From NCBI GenBank assembly GCA_028455995.1, contig JABELC010000010.1, positions 496,001-560,000 of the forward strand: a stretch of DNA of 64,000 nucleotides, read 5' to 3'. The notes under the pieces were generated by a model. The model had not been told where the DNA came from and made no database searches. It saw nothing but the letters and a program-made list of their open reading frames with translations. The DNA is from Scleromitrula shiraiana (lineage: Eukaryota; Ascomycota; Leotiomycetes; Helotiales; Sclerotiniaceae). Made by a program: the position numbers and the translations under genes. This document shows positions 50,961 through 64,000 of this stretch, piece after piece. How positions within the stretch are numbered: the stretch's first letter is position 1; the number at the start of each line of letters is the position of its first letter.

Positions 50961-53956
50961 TTTAAAATGATCAAAATAATTATAATCAAAATAATCATAA
51001 TTATAATCAAAATAATTATGATTTTTAATATAAATAAAATTGAAGAAAAAAATAAAAAAATGGAAAAGTATATATATACAAAAACAAATATAAAGATTAA
51101 GGATATTATTAAAAAAAAAGTTATTAATATTATATATTAAAAGCTTAATATTAGATCAATTTAAATAAGATATATGATAATATAATAAAATTTAATAATG
51201 AAAATAATGATTTTGATTATAAACTAATTATATATAAATTAATTTTATAATATATAAATATTTTAAACAAATTTATAATAATAATATTTTTAATTATATT
51301 TAAAAATAAAATATTTAAATATTATATATTAAATTTTATTATATTTTTATAAAAAATAAAAGATTTAATTATAAAATTCAAAATATAATATTAAAAAAAG
51401 TTATATTATTATAATATAATAAATAAATAGATAAAATTAATAATAAAAAATATTATAAATAAAAATCAAAAAAAAAAATTTAAATAATATTTAGAGTTAT
51501 TTTTTATAAAAACAAAATAATTATATAAAACTTTATTAAATAATATAAAAAATCAATTATATTTTTATAAAAAAATAATTTTATTATATTAATAAATCAA
51601 ATAATATATTTAAATATATTATTAATTAATTATAAATATCTTTAATTTTATTTAAAAAATTAAAAAAACAATTCAGATTTATAATAAATTATAAAATAAT
51701 AATATTAATATATATTATATTAAAAAAAAATTTATAAATAATTTATAAAATTAAAATAAAAGTTTTAATTATAACAAATATAATAAAGCAAATAGTTATA
51801 ATAATTAAAAAAAATACAATAATTATCAAAATCAATCCAAATTATAATTTAATATTTAAGATCAATATAATAAAGAAAATTTTAAATCAATTTATAAAAA
51901 ACAATATTAAATATATAAAAAGGAAGGATATTTTTTTATAAACTATTTAAAATCAAGTTAAAAAAAAGTTTAAAGAAAATATAAAGAAAAAATTATTAAA
52001 AATAATAATAATTATATTTATAAATAATTTTTAATATATTATAAAAAAAAGCAAAAATAAAGAAAAAGGATATTGAAGAGATTTATAAAGTATTTTATAT
52101 AAAAATAAAATATTTAAATAAAACTATATTAAAAATATATTATATATTGAATAATTTAATTAATAGTTTATAAATAATTATTAAATTTATAAAAAAAACA
52201 TTTAAGTATATATTAATATATAAAAAATTATTTAATAATAATTAAATTAATAAAAATATAATATTAAAATAAATTATATATGATTTTAAAATATTTTTTA
52301 TAAATAGCAAATATAATTTTAATAAATTTTAAAGTGTTATAATTAATATAAAAATAATGATAATATTAATTATTAATAAATAATAGTTTAAAATATTATA
52401 AAAGCTAATTAATTTAATTATTAATTATAATAAAATAAAAATTATAAAAGTTATATTTAGAAAAAGAAATATTAAAGAATTTATTAAATTATATAAAATC
52501 AAATTATTAATTAAATAAATTAAGATTTATATTATTTATATAAATATATTATTTTTATTTTATTTGATAAATATGAATAAATTTGATATATTTTTTAATA
52601 ATATTAAAAATTAGATTATTTATAATAAAATTAATAAATATTTTTTTATTATATAAAAATATAATTATAATTTTTTATTATAAAAATATAATTATAATAT
52701 ATTTATATAATTAATAATTTTAAATGATATTTATTATTTTATAAAAATAAAATTATATTATTTATATAAATGTTTTAATTATTTAATTATTTATAGATTA
52801 TATAATATATTTAAGTAAATTAGTTATGATAATATAAATAAAGATAAAATTGATAAATTAATGAAATATTATAATTAATATTAAATATATAGTAAATTAT
52901 TAAAGAGATTTAAATTTAAAATTAATAATAATAAAGATAATAATATTTAATTTAATTATATAATTATAATTAATATAATATATATTAATAAAAAAATGAT
53001 ATTGTATATATTTGATAAAGTAATAAAATATTAAATAACAATATTTTTAAATAATTTGTTAGTGAGATATATTTGGAATATAATTCGATTTAAATGGATT
53101 AATATTTATATAGAATTTTTAGATTATATTATTATTGATGTAAATATATAGTTTATTATAAGAGAATTTAATAAGTATATAAATATTATAGTAATTAAAA
53201 TAAAGATAGTTTTTATAAAATTTTATTAATTAATTAATAAAATTAAATGATATTATAAAATTATATAATAAATATTTAAGATTTTATAAAACAAATTATA
53301 ATAATTTAGTTTTATAAAAAAGCAAATATTATAAATAATAATGAAGGTTATAAATGATTTAGTAGATTTTAATAAATTAGTTTTAATACTTTTAATATTT
53401 GATATATTTGTATATATAGGAAAATTGGATTTATTAATAAAAATTATTATTGATTAAGCAATAAAATTGTAAAAAATAAGTGATAAAATTTATAGATATA
53501 AAGTGATTTAATTAATAAAAGATATATTATAAAAACAAAATAAATTATTTATATATATAGTATATAATTTGAAAATATATTTAAAAGTTTTAATATATAA
53601 AAAGATCATTGAAATAAAAAAAAAAAATAGATAGAATTTCATATTTTTGAATTGATAAAAAACGAAAATTGTAAAATTAATATAAATGATTATATTATAA
53701 TTATATAATTAATATTAATTTATTTATATTATAAAGAATTTATTGATTTAATATTAATATTATTAATAATATATATAGAAAACTATATACTATTTATATT
53801 TATAAATAATAATAATAATTAATTAGTTGTTTAAAAAATATCAAAAGTAGTAATATTTAAATTACTTGAATTAGTAATTTGCAGATATAATAGATCAAGA
53901 AAGGATTAAAGTCTTAATATTCTATTATTAATAATGATTTAATTTTATTAGTATAT

Positions 53957-54256
53957 TTAATAAAATATATAATAAAAAATATAATTTAAATTATATATAG
54001 AAAATAAAGATTTTAAAGAAATATTACTAAATATTATAATATTATTAAATAATAAATATATTATATATTTAGTTAATATTTTTTTTGTAAAAAGATTGAT
54101 TTTCTTTATTAGATAGATTAAATATAATAAAAAAGAAATGAACGAAATGTATATAAAATCAAAAAAAAAGAAATTAAATAAATTAATAAAAATTAATATA
54201 TTTAAAATAATAAAATAAAAAAATATTCTAATAGAAATAAAAATTTTTAAATACAA
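53957..54256 (-). pseudogene. Decayed reverse-transcriptase fragment of E3
   Basis: A 99-codon minus-strand frame homologous throughout to the E2 frame at 28547-28864. It contains FNNIIIFSN (codons at 54046-54038 and onward), which resembles a reverse-transcriptase active-site block with both Asp codons changed to Asn, a change RIP would cause. Confidence 0.45.
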
Positions 54257-56028
54257 ATAAATTGATAAATTTAAATATCTAAATATAAAAAATATATATA
54301 AAAAATTAAGATTTATTATATAAAATTTTAATAATATAAAAAAATATATTATATTTATATAATCTTTAATTATATAATATTTAATTTATTAATTAATATT
54401 AATAATTATAATTATTATAATAATAATAAAAGATAATAGCATATTTAGTATTTATTTATACAATATTATTTAAATATATATATAAGCAAATTTAAAATTT
54501 ATATATTTTATCTTTATATATGTAATTTTAGAAATGGAATATCTACTTAAAACTATATTTTATATAATATAATTATTATATAGAATACTAAAGATAAAAA
54601 ATCATTAATTTAATATATATCTAAACTATTATATTATAAAGTTTAGAATAATAATATTAATATATAACCCTTATTTATTATATATATAAAAATAAAGATT
54701 TAAAATTATAGCAATATAAATTAATAATACTTTAATTATCATTAATAAGTAATTTATTTATAAAAAAGAATATTATTTGAAAAAAATTAAATTCTTATAT
54801 AAAAATAAAAGTAATTAATTAAAATATATTTATTCAAATTCAATAATAAATTAATATTATTGAAAAGTTTAATAATTATAATAAATCAAAAACTTTAATA
54901 TAAAAATATAAAATAAATTAAAAATATTAATATTAATATGCATAAAATATATGGTAAACTCTAAAAAAATATAATATTAAAAAAGCAATATATTATATAA
55001 TATATTTATAGTGCTTATATTGCAATCTATTATTAACCTAAAGCTTTGTTTGATTTAATATAAATTATATAGAATATTAAATTAAATAATAAAGATATAA
55101 AAGTATTTAATAAATATATATAAAGACAAAAAGAAAATTTTATAAAAGGATTTTGATTTATATTATTTAGTTTTAATATTTTTTATATATATATATTTAT
55201 TGATATTTTATATATTAATAATTTTGATTTATTATTTTAAATTAAATATATTATTATATTAATAAATAAAAACAAAAATATAGATATTATATATTAGTTT
55301 TTGATTAAATATAAATATATTATTTAAGCTATATTAATATTAGAATTTTATATAATAATCTTTAGTTTTGATATAGTGATTATTATTAAAAATATAATTA
55401 ATAAAATTTTTAATAATCATATTTTATTATTAATTATTTATATTGATTTATATTTCTTATTTTAATTATTAATTAAATTTAAAATAATAATTGAAAAATA
55501 ATTTATAATCAATATTATAATACTATATTAATTATATAAACGTAAAAAGATTGTGAAAATATAATAGATTAATAATAATAATAACTTAATAAATGCAATA
55601 ATAAAAATAAAGTTTTACTTAATACTAAAAAAATTTATCAATATAAACAAAATATCGATAAAGATTAATAAATGAATTAAATATAAAAAAGGATTTTAAT
55701 TTTTTTTTATTTTATTTTTAAAAAATAATTAAATAATAATCAATTCTATTTATTCAATTTATATACAATTATTATAAAACAAAATAATAAAAAATATAAT
55801 ATAAAAAATAATAATAATACAAAATAATAATAATATACAATCTAAATAATACTTATCCTAATCCGATTTTAAAAATATTATATTATATATAAACAAATTA
55901 TAAAAATTTTAAAATAATAAAAAACTAAAAAAAGTTTATTTTATTTTTTATTTTATATAGATAATTTATAGTTTTTATAAAGTTTAACTTTTTATATATA
56001 TAACTTTAAGTTTTTAAAAAGTTACCAA

Positions 56029-56188
56029 TATTTATATAATTAAATATATGATTTTATATTATATATTTATTAAAGAAACATATATCCTTAATAGCGCACA
56101 ATATTTTTTTTGAACTTCTTGAACAAATAATACAATATTGATTGATACCGTAATTGTATAATTCCATACCCCCGGAGTCATACAAACA
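56029..56188 (-). repeat. E3 LTR (right, 5' LTR)
   Basis: 160 bp. The left part is decayed to A/T (TATTTATATAATTAAATATA); the right end keeps ATACCCCCGGAGTCATACAA. Confidence 0.9.
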
Positions 56189-57410
56189 ATAATATTTAAT
56201 TTTAATTTAATAATTATTATTAAAAATATAATTAATGAGATTTTTAAGAATGATATTCAACTATTGATTATTAATTATTTATATTGATTTATATTTTTTA
56301 TTTTCATTATTAATCAAATTGAAAATAATAATTCAAAAATAATTTGTAATTAATATTATAATATTATATTAATTATATAAATATAAAAAGATTATAAAAA
56401 TATAATAGATTGATAATAATAATAATCTAATAAATATAATAATAAAAACAAAACTTTATTTAATATTGAAAAAATTTATCAATATAAATAAAATATCAAT
56501 AAAAATTAATAAATAAATTAAATTATATATAAAAAAGGGTTTTTACTTTTTTTTATTTTCTTTTAAAAAAAATAATTAGATATTAATTGATATTATTTGT
56601 TATAATAATAAGCCATATATAATTATTATAAAATGAAATAATAAAATATATAATATAAAAAAATAATAATAATATAAAATAACAATAATATATAATTCAA
56701 ATAATATTTATTTCAATTTAATATCCAAATATTATATTATATATAAATAAATTATAAAAATATCAAAAAAACTAAAAACTAAAAAAAATTTAATTTCTTT
56801 TATTTTATATAAATAATTTATAGTTTTTATAAAATTCAATTTTTTACATGTATAATCTTATATTATATAGTTATTAAAAAGATATATATTCTTAATAGTA
56901 TATAATATATTTCTTAATCCCTTTAAATATAATTATAAAATACAAAAAATGACCCTAAATTGTACTATTCACCCCCCCGGAATTATACGAACAATTATAA
57001 ATCTATTAGAAATATTAGTAATTTTATTTATAAATTCAAATTTATTATATAAATCTATATTAAATCAAAAAGAAATAATATAAAACAATATCATTATAAT
57101 AAAATATATAGAAATAATAATTATAATAAAAGTAAATTATATAATTATAAATAATATCTAAATAAATAAAATAATTATAATCATAGTAACAATAAATAAT
57201 CTAAATAGTTAATATAAAATAATAATTAAAAATCATATATAAAAAAATATTGAATATAAAAGAAAAATTACTTTTTCATAAAGTATCTATAAATAAATTA
57301 AAATACAATTTGATGTAAATATAAAAAGAAGTAAATAATAAAAATAAATTATATTCATATAAATGTTTTTTAGTTATCATAAAAATAAAGAAAATAAAAT
57401 AGATAAAAAC

Positions 57411-59093
57411 ATTAAAAATGATTTTTTTTAAGTTATATAATTTTAATCTTTATATAGTTTATTACATTATCTATATAATTATTATTTTTAATTTTATCTT
57501 TATTAATTTTTAATATTTAATAAATCTCAATATTATAATCAGTATATTTATAAGATAATTAAAAATAAATAATGATATAAATTTAGTAAATAATATTTCT
57601 TTTATATTTATTAAATATTTTATATAAATATAGATATAAATTTCTCTAATAATTTTTTATTTTATTATAATTTTTATATATTAATCTGAAATTATAAATT
57701 TTTTAATCTGAGTTTAATTGATTTATTTTTATATATCTTTCTAAATTATTAATATATTTAATTAGAAAAATAAATTTGATATATCATTTTCTGTAATATT
57801 TATATTATGAATATGAATTCATTTATATATATATATATTATTATTATAAAATATGTTTTATATATTTGTATATTAATTATTATTTAATTTTAATATCATA
57901 TTTTATTCAATTTTATAAATCTTTATTTTTTAAATATCAAAAATCTTTAAATATATATAATTTAACTTAATATTTTGAATAGAAGGTGTATTTTCTAAAA
58001 TGATAAATATTATATTTATTATACTTATTTTAAAATATAATATAATTTAATTTTTAATTCAATATTATTAACAAATTTTTTTATCATTGTAATATATTTA
58101 TCATTCAAATTCTTAATAATTATTATATAATAAAAAGTATATAAAAATGTATATTTCTAAATCTATCTAGAATTCTAGATATATTTTAATCTTTAATAAA
58201 TATAAAATTATAAATTATATTGATTTATCATAATTATAATTTTATTTTTATTTTATATAAATAATAAAATCCAATATTTAAATCCATTATCTTTGCATAA
58301 TATGTTAATTTTATTATATTCAAAATAAATATATCTATAAAAATTATATCTTTTTATATATTATTTTTATTTTAATTAATAATATTTAATATTATATAAT
58401 TTTAAAAGGTTTTTTTTTAATTTTCAATAACAATCAAGTTATAAATGAGTAAAATTATATATCTTAATTTTTAATAAAAATTTATTATAAATAAATAATC
58501 AATAAATTTCATTAAAACCAAAATAATAAAAGATTTAAAAATTTCAATTAATTTATAAATATAAAAAATAAATATATTAAAATTTTCATTGAAAATATTA
58601 AATCTAAATAAATAAATATATTAAATATTATAATGATATATTTATTATCTATATAATCAATATTTTTAAATATTTTTTTTAAACTTAATTTCTAAAAATA
58701 TTTTTTAATATTCAAAAATTATTTCAATTATTTTTAAAAAACTAAATATTAATAAAATCTAGATCTTTTTCTTATTTTAATATAATAATCTATAAAATAA
58801 CTATTTTTAAAAAATTAAACTAATTTAATATCAATTTTGAAAATCGAAATATTTTAACTTTATTTTAATAATGGTCTACAAATCCTTAATTTAATTGATA
58901 ATTATTAATTAATATTAAATATATGTCAAACAAAAAATATATTATGTAAAAAAAGAGTCTTTGTAATAATACAACAATCATTTATAGATTTGAAATAAGT
59001 TATATAAACTAAAAAAGTATATAACTTTTTAGCATTATATAATATCGATTAATATATGATATATAATCTATGCTTAATCGATCTATACTAACA
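57411..59093 (-). mobile_element. Family B remnant B3, inverted relative to B2
   Basis: Matches the reverse complement of 40320-41510, ending at 59093 with the inverted start sequence (ATCGATCTATACTAACA). It is about 440 bp longer than the matching part of B2, so one of them has an indel. It meets the B2 continuation at about 57,410. Confidence 0.5.
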
Positions 59094-60571
59094 ATTATAT
59101 TACTTATAATTTTCTTATTATCTATAATATTTATTTTATAAAATTTCATATATTTATTATTTAATTTTATAATATTATTTAATTTTATTAATTAATCAAT
59201 AAAATCTATAAATGGTATTTTTATTTTTATTATTATAATATTTATATATTTTTTAACTTTTTTTATAATAAATTATATATTAATATTAATAATAATATAA
59301 TTTAAAAAGTTCACATAAATATTAATTATTCAAAATAAATTATATTTTAAATATAGTTTAATTATATATTGATTTAATCATATTGTTATTTAATATTTTC
59401 TTATTTTATTGAATATATATAATATTAGTCTTTTATTAATATATATAATATTGATTATAATAATGAAATTAAATTAAATATTATTATTATTATTATTATT
59501 AATTTGTAAATGATTAAATAATTAAAATATTTATATAAATATCACAATCTTATTTTCATAAAATAATAAATTTCATTTAAAATTATTAATTATATAACTA
59601 TATTATAATTGTTTTTTATAATAAAAACTTGTAATTATATTTTTATATAATTAAAAAGTATTTATTAGTTTTTCTATAAATAATGTGATTTTTAATATCA
59701 TTAAAAAATATATTAGATTTATTTATATTTATTGAATAAAGTATAAATAATATATATATTAATAATATAAACCTTCATTTATTTAACTAATAAATTATTT
59801 TTGTATAATTCAATAAATTTTTTATATTATTTTTTTTAAATATTCTTCTATCATGATTAATAATTAAATTAATTAATCTTCATATTATTTTATATTGATA
59901 TTTATTAATAATTAATATTATTACTATATTTATATTAATTGTAATATTTTAAATTTCATTAAAGTTATATTTGTTATTTATAAAAAATATTTTGAAACTA
60001 TATATGATTTTTATTGACATATAATTTTTATCATGTTTATCATTATTTTGTTTATTACTTTATCTATTATTAAATGATTTTTTATATATCAATATTTACT
60101 TAAATGCTTCTTTTATAAAACTGATAATTATTTATAATTTGTTAATAATTTATTTAATATATGATATATTTTTAATATAATCTTATTAAAATAATTTATT
60201 TTTATAGAATATACTTTATAAATTTTATTAATATTCTTTATATTTTTCTTCTATTGTTTTTTTGAAATATATTAACAATTATTCATAGATATAATTATCA
60301 TTATTTTTTATAACTTCTTTTTTATACTTTTGTTAAATTCTTCTTTAATTTGTTTTTAAATAATTAATAAAAAGATATTTTTTATTTTTATATATTCAAT
60401 ATTATTTTTTATAATTTAATTTAGAATTATTTTTATTATATTAATTTCAAATATTTAATCATAATTCAAATTGATTTTAATAATTACTATAGTTTTTATA
60501 ATTATTTTAATCGAATATTCTAATATATTAATTATAATTATTATTTTTGCTTTGATTTTATAAATTATTTT
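59094..60571 (+). mobile_element. Family A internal fragment
   Basis: Corresponds to the E2 interior at about 29,500-31,090, same orientation, without LTRs. It starts directly at the B3 end and is interrupted by E5. Confidence 0.6.
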
Positions 60572-60732
60572 TGTTTGTATGACTCCAGGGGTTATGGAAC
60601 TGTACAATATAGGGTATTCTCTATATTGTATTATTATATTCAAAAATATTAAAAAAGGTATAATATATTATTAAAAATATATATCTCTTTAACAAGTATA
60701 TAATATAAGATTATATATTGATTATATAAATA
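60572..60732 (+). repeat. E5 LTR (left, 5' LTR)
   Basis: 161 bp in the same orientation as the E2 LTRs; keeps GGGGTTATGGAACTGTACAA. Confidence 0.85.
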
Positions 60733-63700
60733 TTAGCAATTTCTTAAAAATTTAATATTATATATATAAAAAATTAAATTTTATAAAAATTATAAACTAT
60801 CTATATAAAATAAAATAAAATAAGCTTTTTTTAATCTTTTATTTTTTTAATATTTTTACAATTTATTTATATATAATATAATATTTTGATATTGAATCAA
60901 CATATATATTATTTAGATCATATATTATCATTATTTTATATTATTATTATTTTTTATATTACATAATTTATTATTTTATTTTATAATAATTAAATATAAA
61001 TTAAATAAATAATATTAATTATTATTTAGTTATTTTTAAAAAATAAAATAAAAAAAAGTTCATTTTTTTTTATATTTAATTCATTTATTAATCTTTATCA
61101 ATATCTTATTTATATTAATAAATTTTTTTAATATTAAACAAAGTTTTATTTTTATTATTGTATTTATTAAATTATCATTGCTATTGATGTATTATATTTC
61201 GACGATCTCTTTATATTTATATAATTAATATAATATTATAATATTAATTATAAATTATTATTTGATTATTGTTCTAAATTTAATTAATAATTAAAATGAA
61301 AAATATAAATCAATATAAATAATTAAAAATAAAATATAATTTTTAAAGATTCTATTGATTATATTTTTAATAATAATTATTAAAACAAAATTAAAGATTA
61401 TTATATAAAGTTTTAATATCAATATAATTTAAATAATATATTGATATTTAATTAAAAAGTAATATATATTATTTATATTTTTGTTTTTATATATTAATAT
61501 AATAATATATTTAATTTAAAATAATAAATTAAAATTATTAATAAATAGATCTATATATAAAATATTAAAATTAAATAACATAAATCAAAGTCTTTTTATA
61601 AAGTTCTTTTTTTATTATTACATATATTTATTAAATATATTTATATTTTTATTATTTAATATAATATTTTATATAATTTATATTAAATTAAATAAAACCT
61701 TAAATTAATAATAGAGTACAATATAAACACTATGAATACATTATATAATATATTATTTTTTCAATATTGTATTTTTTTAAAATTTACTATATATTTTATA
61801 TATATTAATATTAATATTTTTACTTTGCTTTAGATTTTTATATTAAAATTTTGAATTTATTAAAATTATTAAATTTTTTAATAAAATTAAATTATCATGA
61901 AATTTCAATAAATATATTTTAATTAATTATTTTTATTCTTTATATTAAAATTTAATTTTTTTTAAATAATATTTCTTTTTATAAATAAATTGTTTATTAA
62001 TAATAAATAGAATATTATTTATTTATATCACTATGATTTCGAATCTATATTTTTATATATATAATAAATAAAAATTGTATATTAATATCATTATTTACAA
62101 TTTTATAATTTAATAATTTAAATATATATTAAATTAATAATTTTTTGTTTTTCAAATTTTTTATAATGATTATATTATATAAAATATAGTTTTCAATAAA
62201 TATTTTATTTTTAAAATTATATATATAAAAATAAAATATATAAATTTTAAAATTGTTTATAAATATATTTAAATAATATTGTATAAATAAATATTAAAGA
62301 TATTATTACTTTTTATTATTATTATAATAATTATAATTATGAATATTAATTAATAAGTTAAATATTATATAATTAAGAATTATATAAATAAAATATATTT
62401 TTTTATATTATTAAAATTTTATATAATAAACTTTAATTTTTTATTTATATTTTTTATATTTAGATATTTAAATTTGTTAATTTATTTATAGTTAAAAATC
62501 TTTATTTTTATTGAGATCTTTTTTTATTTTATTATTTTAAATATATCAATTTTTATTAAGTTATTCAATTTTTTTTTTCTTAATTTTAGGTATATTTCTT
62601 TTATTTTTTTTTCTTAATTTTATGTATATATTTTTTTATTATATTTAATCTATTTAACAAAAAAAATCAACTTATTAAAAAAAAAAGATTTTAAATAAAT
62701 ATATAATATATTTATTATTTAATGATATTATAATATTTAATAATATTTTTTTAAAATCTTTGTTTTCTAGATATAATTTAAATTATATTTTTTACCATAT
62801 ATTTTATTAAATATATTAATAAAGTTAAATTATTATTTATAATAAAGTATTAAAATTTTAATCTTTTCTTGATTTATTATGTTTATAAATTATTGATTTG
62901 GATAGTTTTAATATTATTGCTTTTAGTGTTTTTTAAATAATTAATTGATTATTATTATTATTATTTATAAATATAGATGGTATATAGTTTTTTATATATT
63001 CTATAAATATTATTAATATTAGGTTAGTAGGCTTTTTATAATATAAATGAATTGATATTGATTGTATTATTATAGTATAGTTATTTATATTGATTTTATA
63101 ATTTTTATGTTGTATCGAATTTAAAAATATAAATTTTTTTTTTTTTATTCTAAGTATTTTTTTATATATTAATATTTTTAAATATATTTTTAAATTATAT
63201 GTTGTATATATAAATAATCTATTCCACTTTTATAATATATCTTTTATTAATTAAATCATTTTATATTTATAAATTTTATTAATTATTTTCAATAATTATA
63301 TTATTTAATTGATAATAGTTTTTATTATTAGATTTGATTTTTTTATATATATAAATATATTAAATATTAAAAATATTAAAATTAATTTATTAAAGTTTAT
63401 TCAATCATTTTTAGTCTTTATTATTATTTATAATATTAATTTTTTTATAAAACTAGATTATTATAATTTATTTTATAAAACTTTATATATTTATTACATG
63501 ATTTTATAATATTATTTAATCTTATAAATATTATTTTTATTTTAATTATTATAATCTTTATATATTTACTAAATTTCTTTAAAATAAATTATATATTAAT
63601 ATTAATAATAATATAATTTAAAAGCTTTATATAGATATTAATTTATTTGAATTAAATTATATTCTAAATACATTTTATTAATAAGTTATTTCAAAATATT

Positions 63701-64000
63701 ATTATTTACTATTTTGTTACTTTATTACATATATATAATATTAATTATAATTATATAGTTAAATTAAATATTATTATTTTTATTATTATTATTATTGATT
63801 TTAAATTTGAACTTTTTTTAATAATTTACAATATATTTAATATTGATTATAATATTTTATTAATCTATTAATTTTGGTTTTATTTATATTATTATCATTA
63901 ATTCATTTAAATATATTATATAATTTAAAAATAATTAAAGAATCAAAACATTTATATAAATATTATAACTTTATTATTATAAAGTAATAAATATTATTTA
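60572..64000 (+). mobile_element. LTR retrotransposon E5 (family A), continues off the right edge
   Basis: The 5' LTR at 60572-60732 begins TGTTTGTATGACTCCAGGGG, the least decayed LTR start of the family. It is followed by TTAGCAATTTCTTAAAAATT, aligning with the primer-binding-like site of E3. The interior follows E2 collinearly to the window end. The reverse-transcriptase-like remnant reads FNDIIIFNN with AAT-GAT-ATT at 62721-62729. The far LTR and target duplication are outside the window. Confidence 0.8.

Larger units (their letters stand above)
48566..56188 (-). mobile_element. LTR retrotransposon E3 (family A), nested in E4
   Basis: A 7,623-bp element with 160-bp LTRs at 48566-48725 and 56029-56188. 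Outer ends are TG and CA. Target duplication ATAAT is present at 48561-48565 and 56189-56193. The sequence beyond the right end (56194 on) repeats about 55,360-56,030 of E3 itself because it is the matching end of the host E4. On the minus strand, the sequence just inside the 56029 LTR reads TTGGTAACTTTTTAAAAAC, a plausible tRNA primer-binding site starting with TGG. Confidence 0.9.
42209..56993 (-). mobile_element. LTR retrotransposon E4 (family A), contains E3 and a TIR-T copy
   Basis: Left LTR at 42209-42369 (TGTTTATATAGTCAATACGT). Right LTR is truncated, about 56856-56993, ending in ATACGAACA. Flanks are GTTAT (42204-42208) and ATTAT (56994-56998), equal except for one G-to-A. E3 and a 976-bp TIR-T element are inserted in it. 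After removing them about 6.2 kb remain. Part of the shortfall is a deletion of roughly 950 bp, joining near 43800, that removed the 15-bp repeat region present in E1, E2 and E3. Confidence 0.75.
14604..64000. other. A+T-rich compartment of RIP-degraded nested repeats
   Basis: From about 14.6 kb to the window end the sequence is overwhelmingly A and T, with only scattered islands of C and G. Open frames are short and encode runs of Ile, Phe, Leu, Asn, Lys and Tyr, as expected from A/T bias rather than selection. Almost all of it can be related to repeated families also found elsewhere in the window. The mutation pattern between copies is nearly all C/T and G/A, the mark of RIP in filamentous ascomycetes. 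Confidence 0.9.

Noticed and set aside
14604..64000. Mitochondrial or plasmid origin for the A+T-rich part
   Set aside because: Continuous with nuclear-type spliced genes, full of nested elements with target duplications and RIP-type changes; no mitochondrial genes or rRNA/tRNA seen.

Overview
The window looks like a chromosome segment of a filamentous ascomycete (Pezizomycotina). The genes have short GT-AG introns of about 50-70 bp with CTRAY-type branch sites, and the products are typical of that group. A Sclerotiniaceae/Leotiomycetes source would fit, but that is inference. It has two compartments with a sharp border at about 14.6 kb: a gene-bearing part (1-14.6 kb) and an extremely A+T-rich, transposon-filled part (14.6-64 kb) whose mutation pattern matches repeat-induced point mutation (RIP).

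Gene-bearing part. It holds an F-box-type protein running off the left edge (minus, 1-881); a five-exon secreted, probably GPI-anchored cell-wall protein with a Cys-rich repeat and a His-Asp-Thr repeat (plus, 2455-4648); an intronless alpha/beta hydrolase of the HSL type (plus, 5619-6743); a 101-residue three-exon small protein that starts in a 14-nt exon (minus, 7124-7552); a two-exon 216-residue protein of unknown function (plus, 8084-8808), divergent from the previous gene; a damaged gene for a Ser-rich protein whose second intron has swollen to 916 bp with two A/T microsatellites and whose third exon carries an in-frame TGA (plus, 9452-11546); and a five-exon amino-acid permease (minus, 12042-14169). 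The genes do not form an obvious pathway or cluster.

A+T-rich part. No intact gene is visible. It can be read as layers of insertions. Family A is an LTR retrotransposon of about 7.5 kb with 160-bp LTRs, TG...CA ends and 5-bp target duplications. I could place E1 (22447-37458, target CCATT), E2 nested inside E1 in the opposite orientation (26713-34207, target AATAT), E4 (42209-56993), E3 nested inside E4 (48566-56188, target ATAAT), a fragment at 59094-60571, and E5 entering at 60572 and leaving the window. A second family (TIR-T) has TA-flanked ends that begin CTCGGTTAAATTAAAATTGA; copies are 976, 970 and 305 bp, plus a roughly 2-kb copy split by E1. A third TA-flanked element (14606-14897) marks the border itself. 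Family B gives three further remnants, two of them in inverted orientation. LTR differences are almost purely C/T and G/A transitions. The best trace of coding is a decayed reverse-transcriptase active site present in four family A copies.

Most exon joins, element ends and target duplications were read by eye; no database search or alignment program was used.
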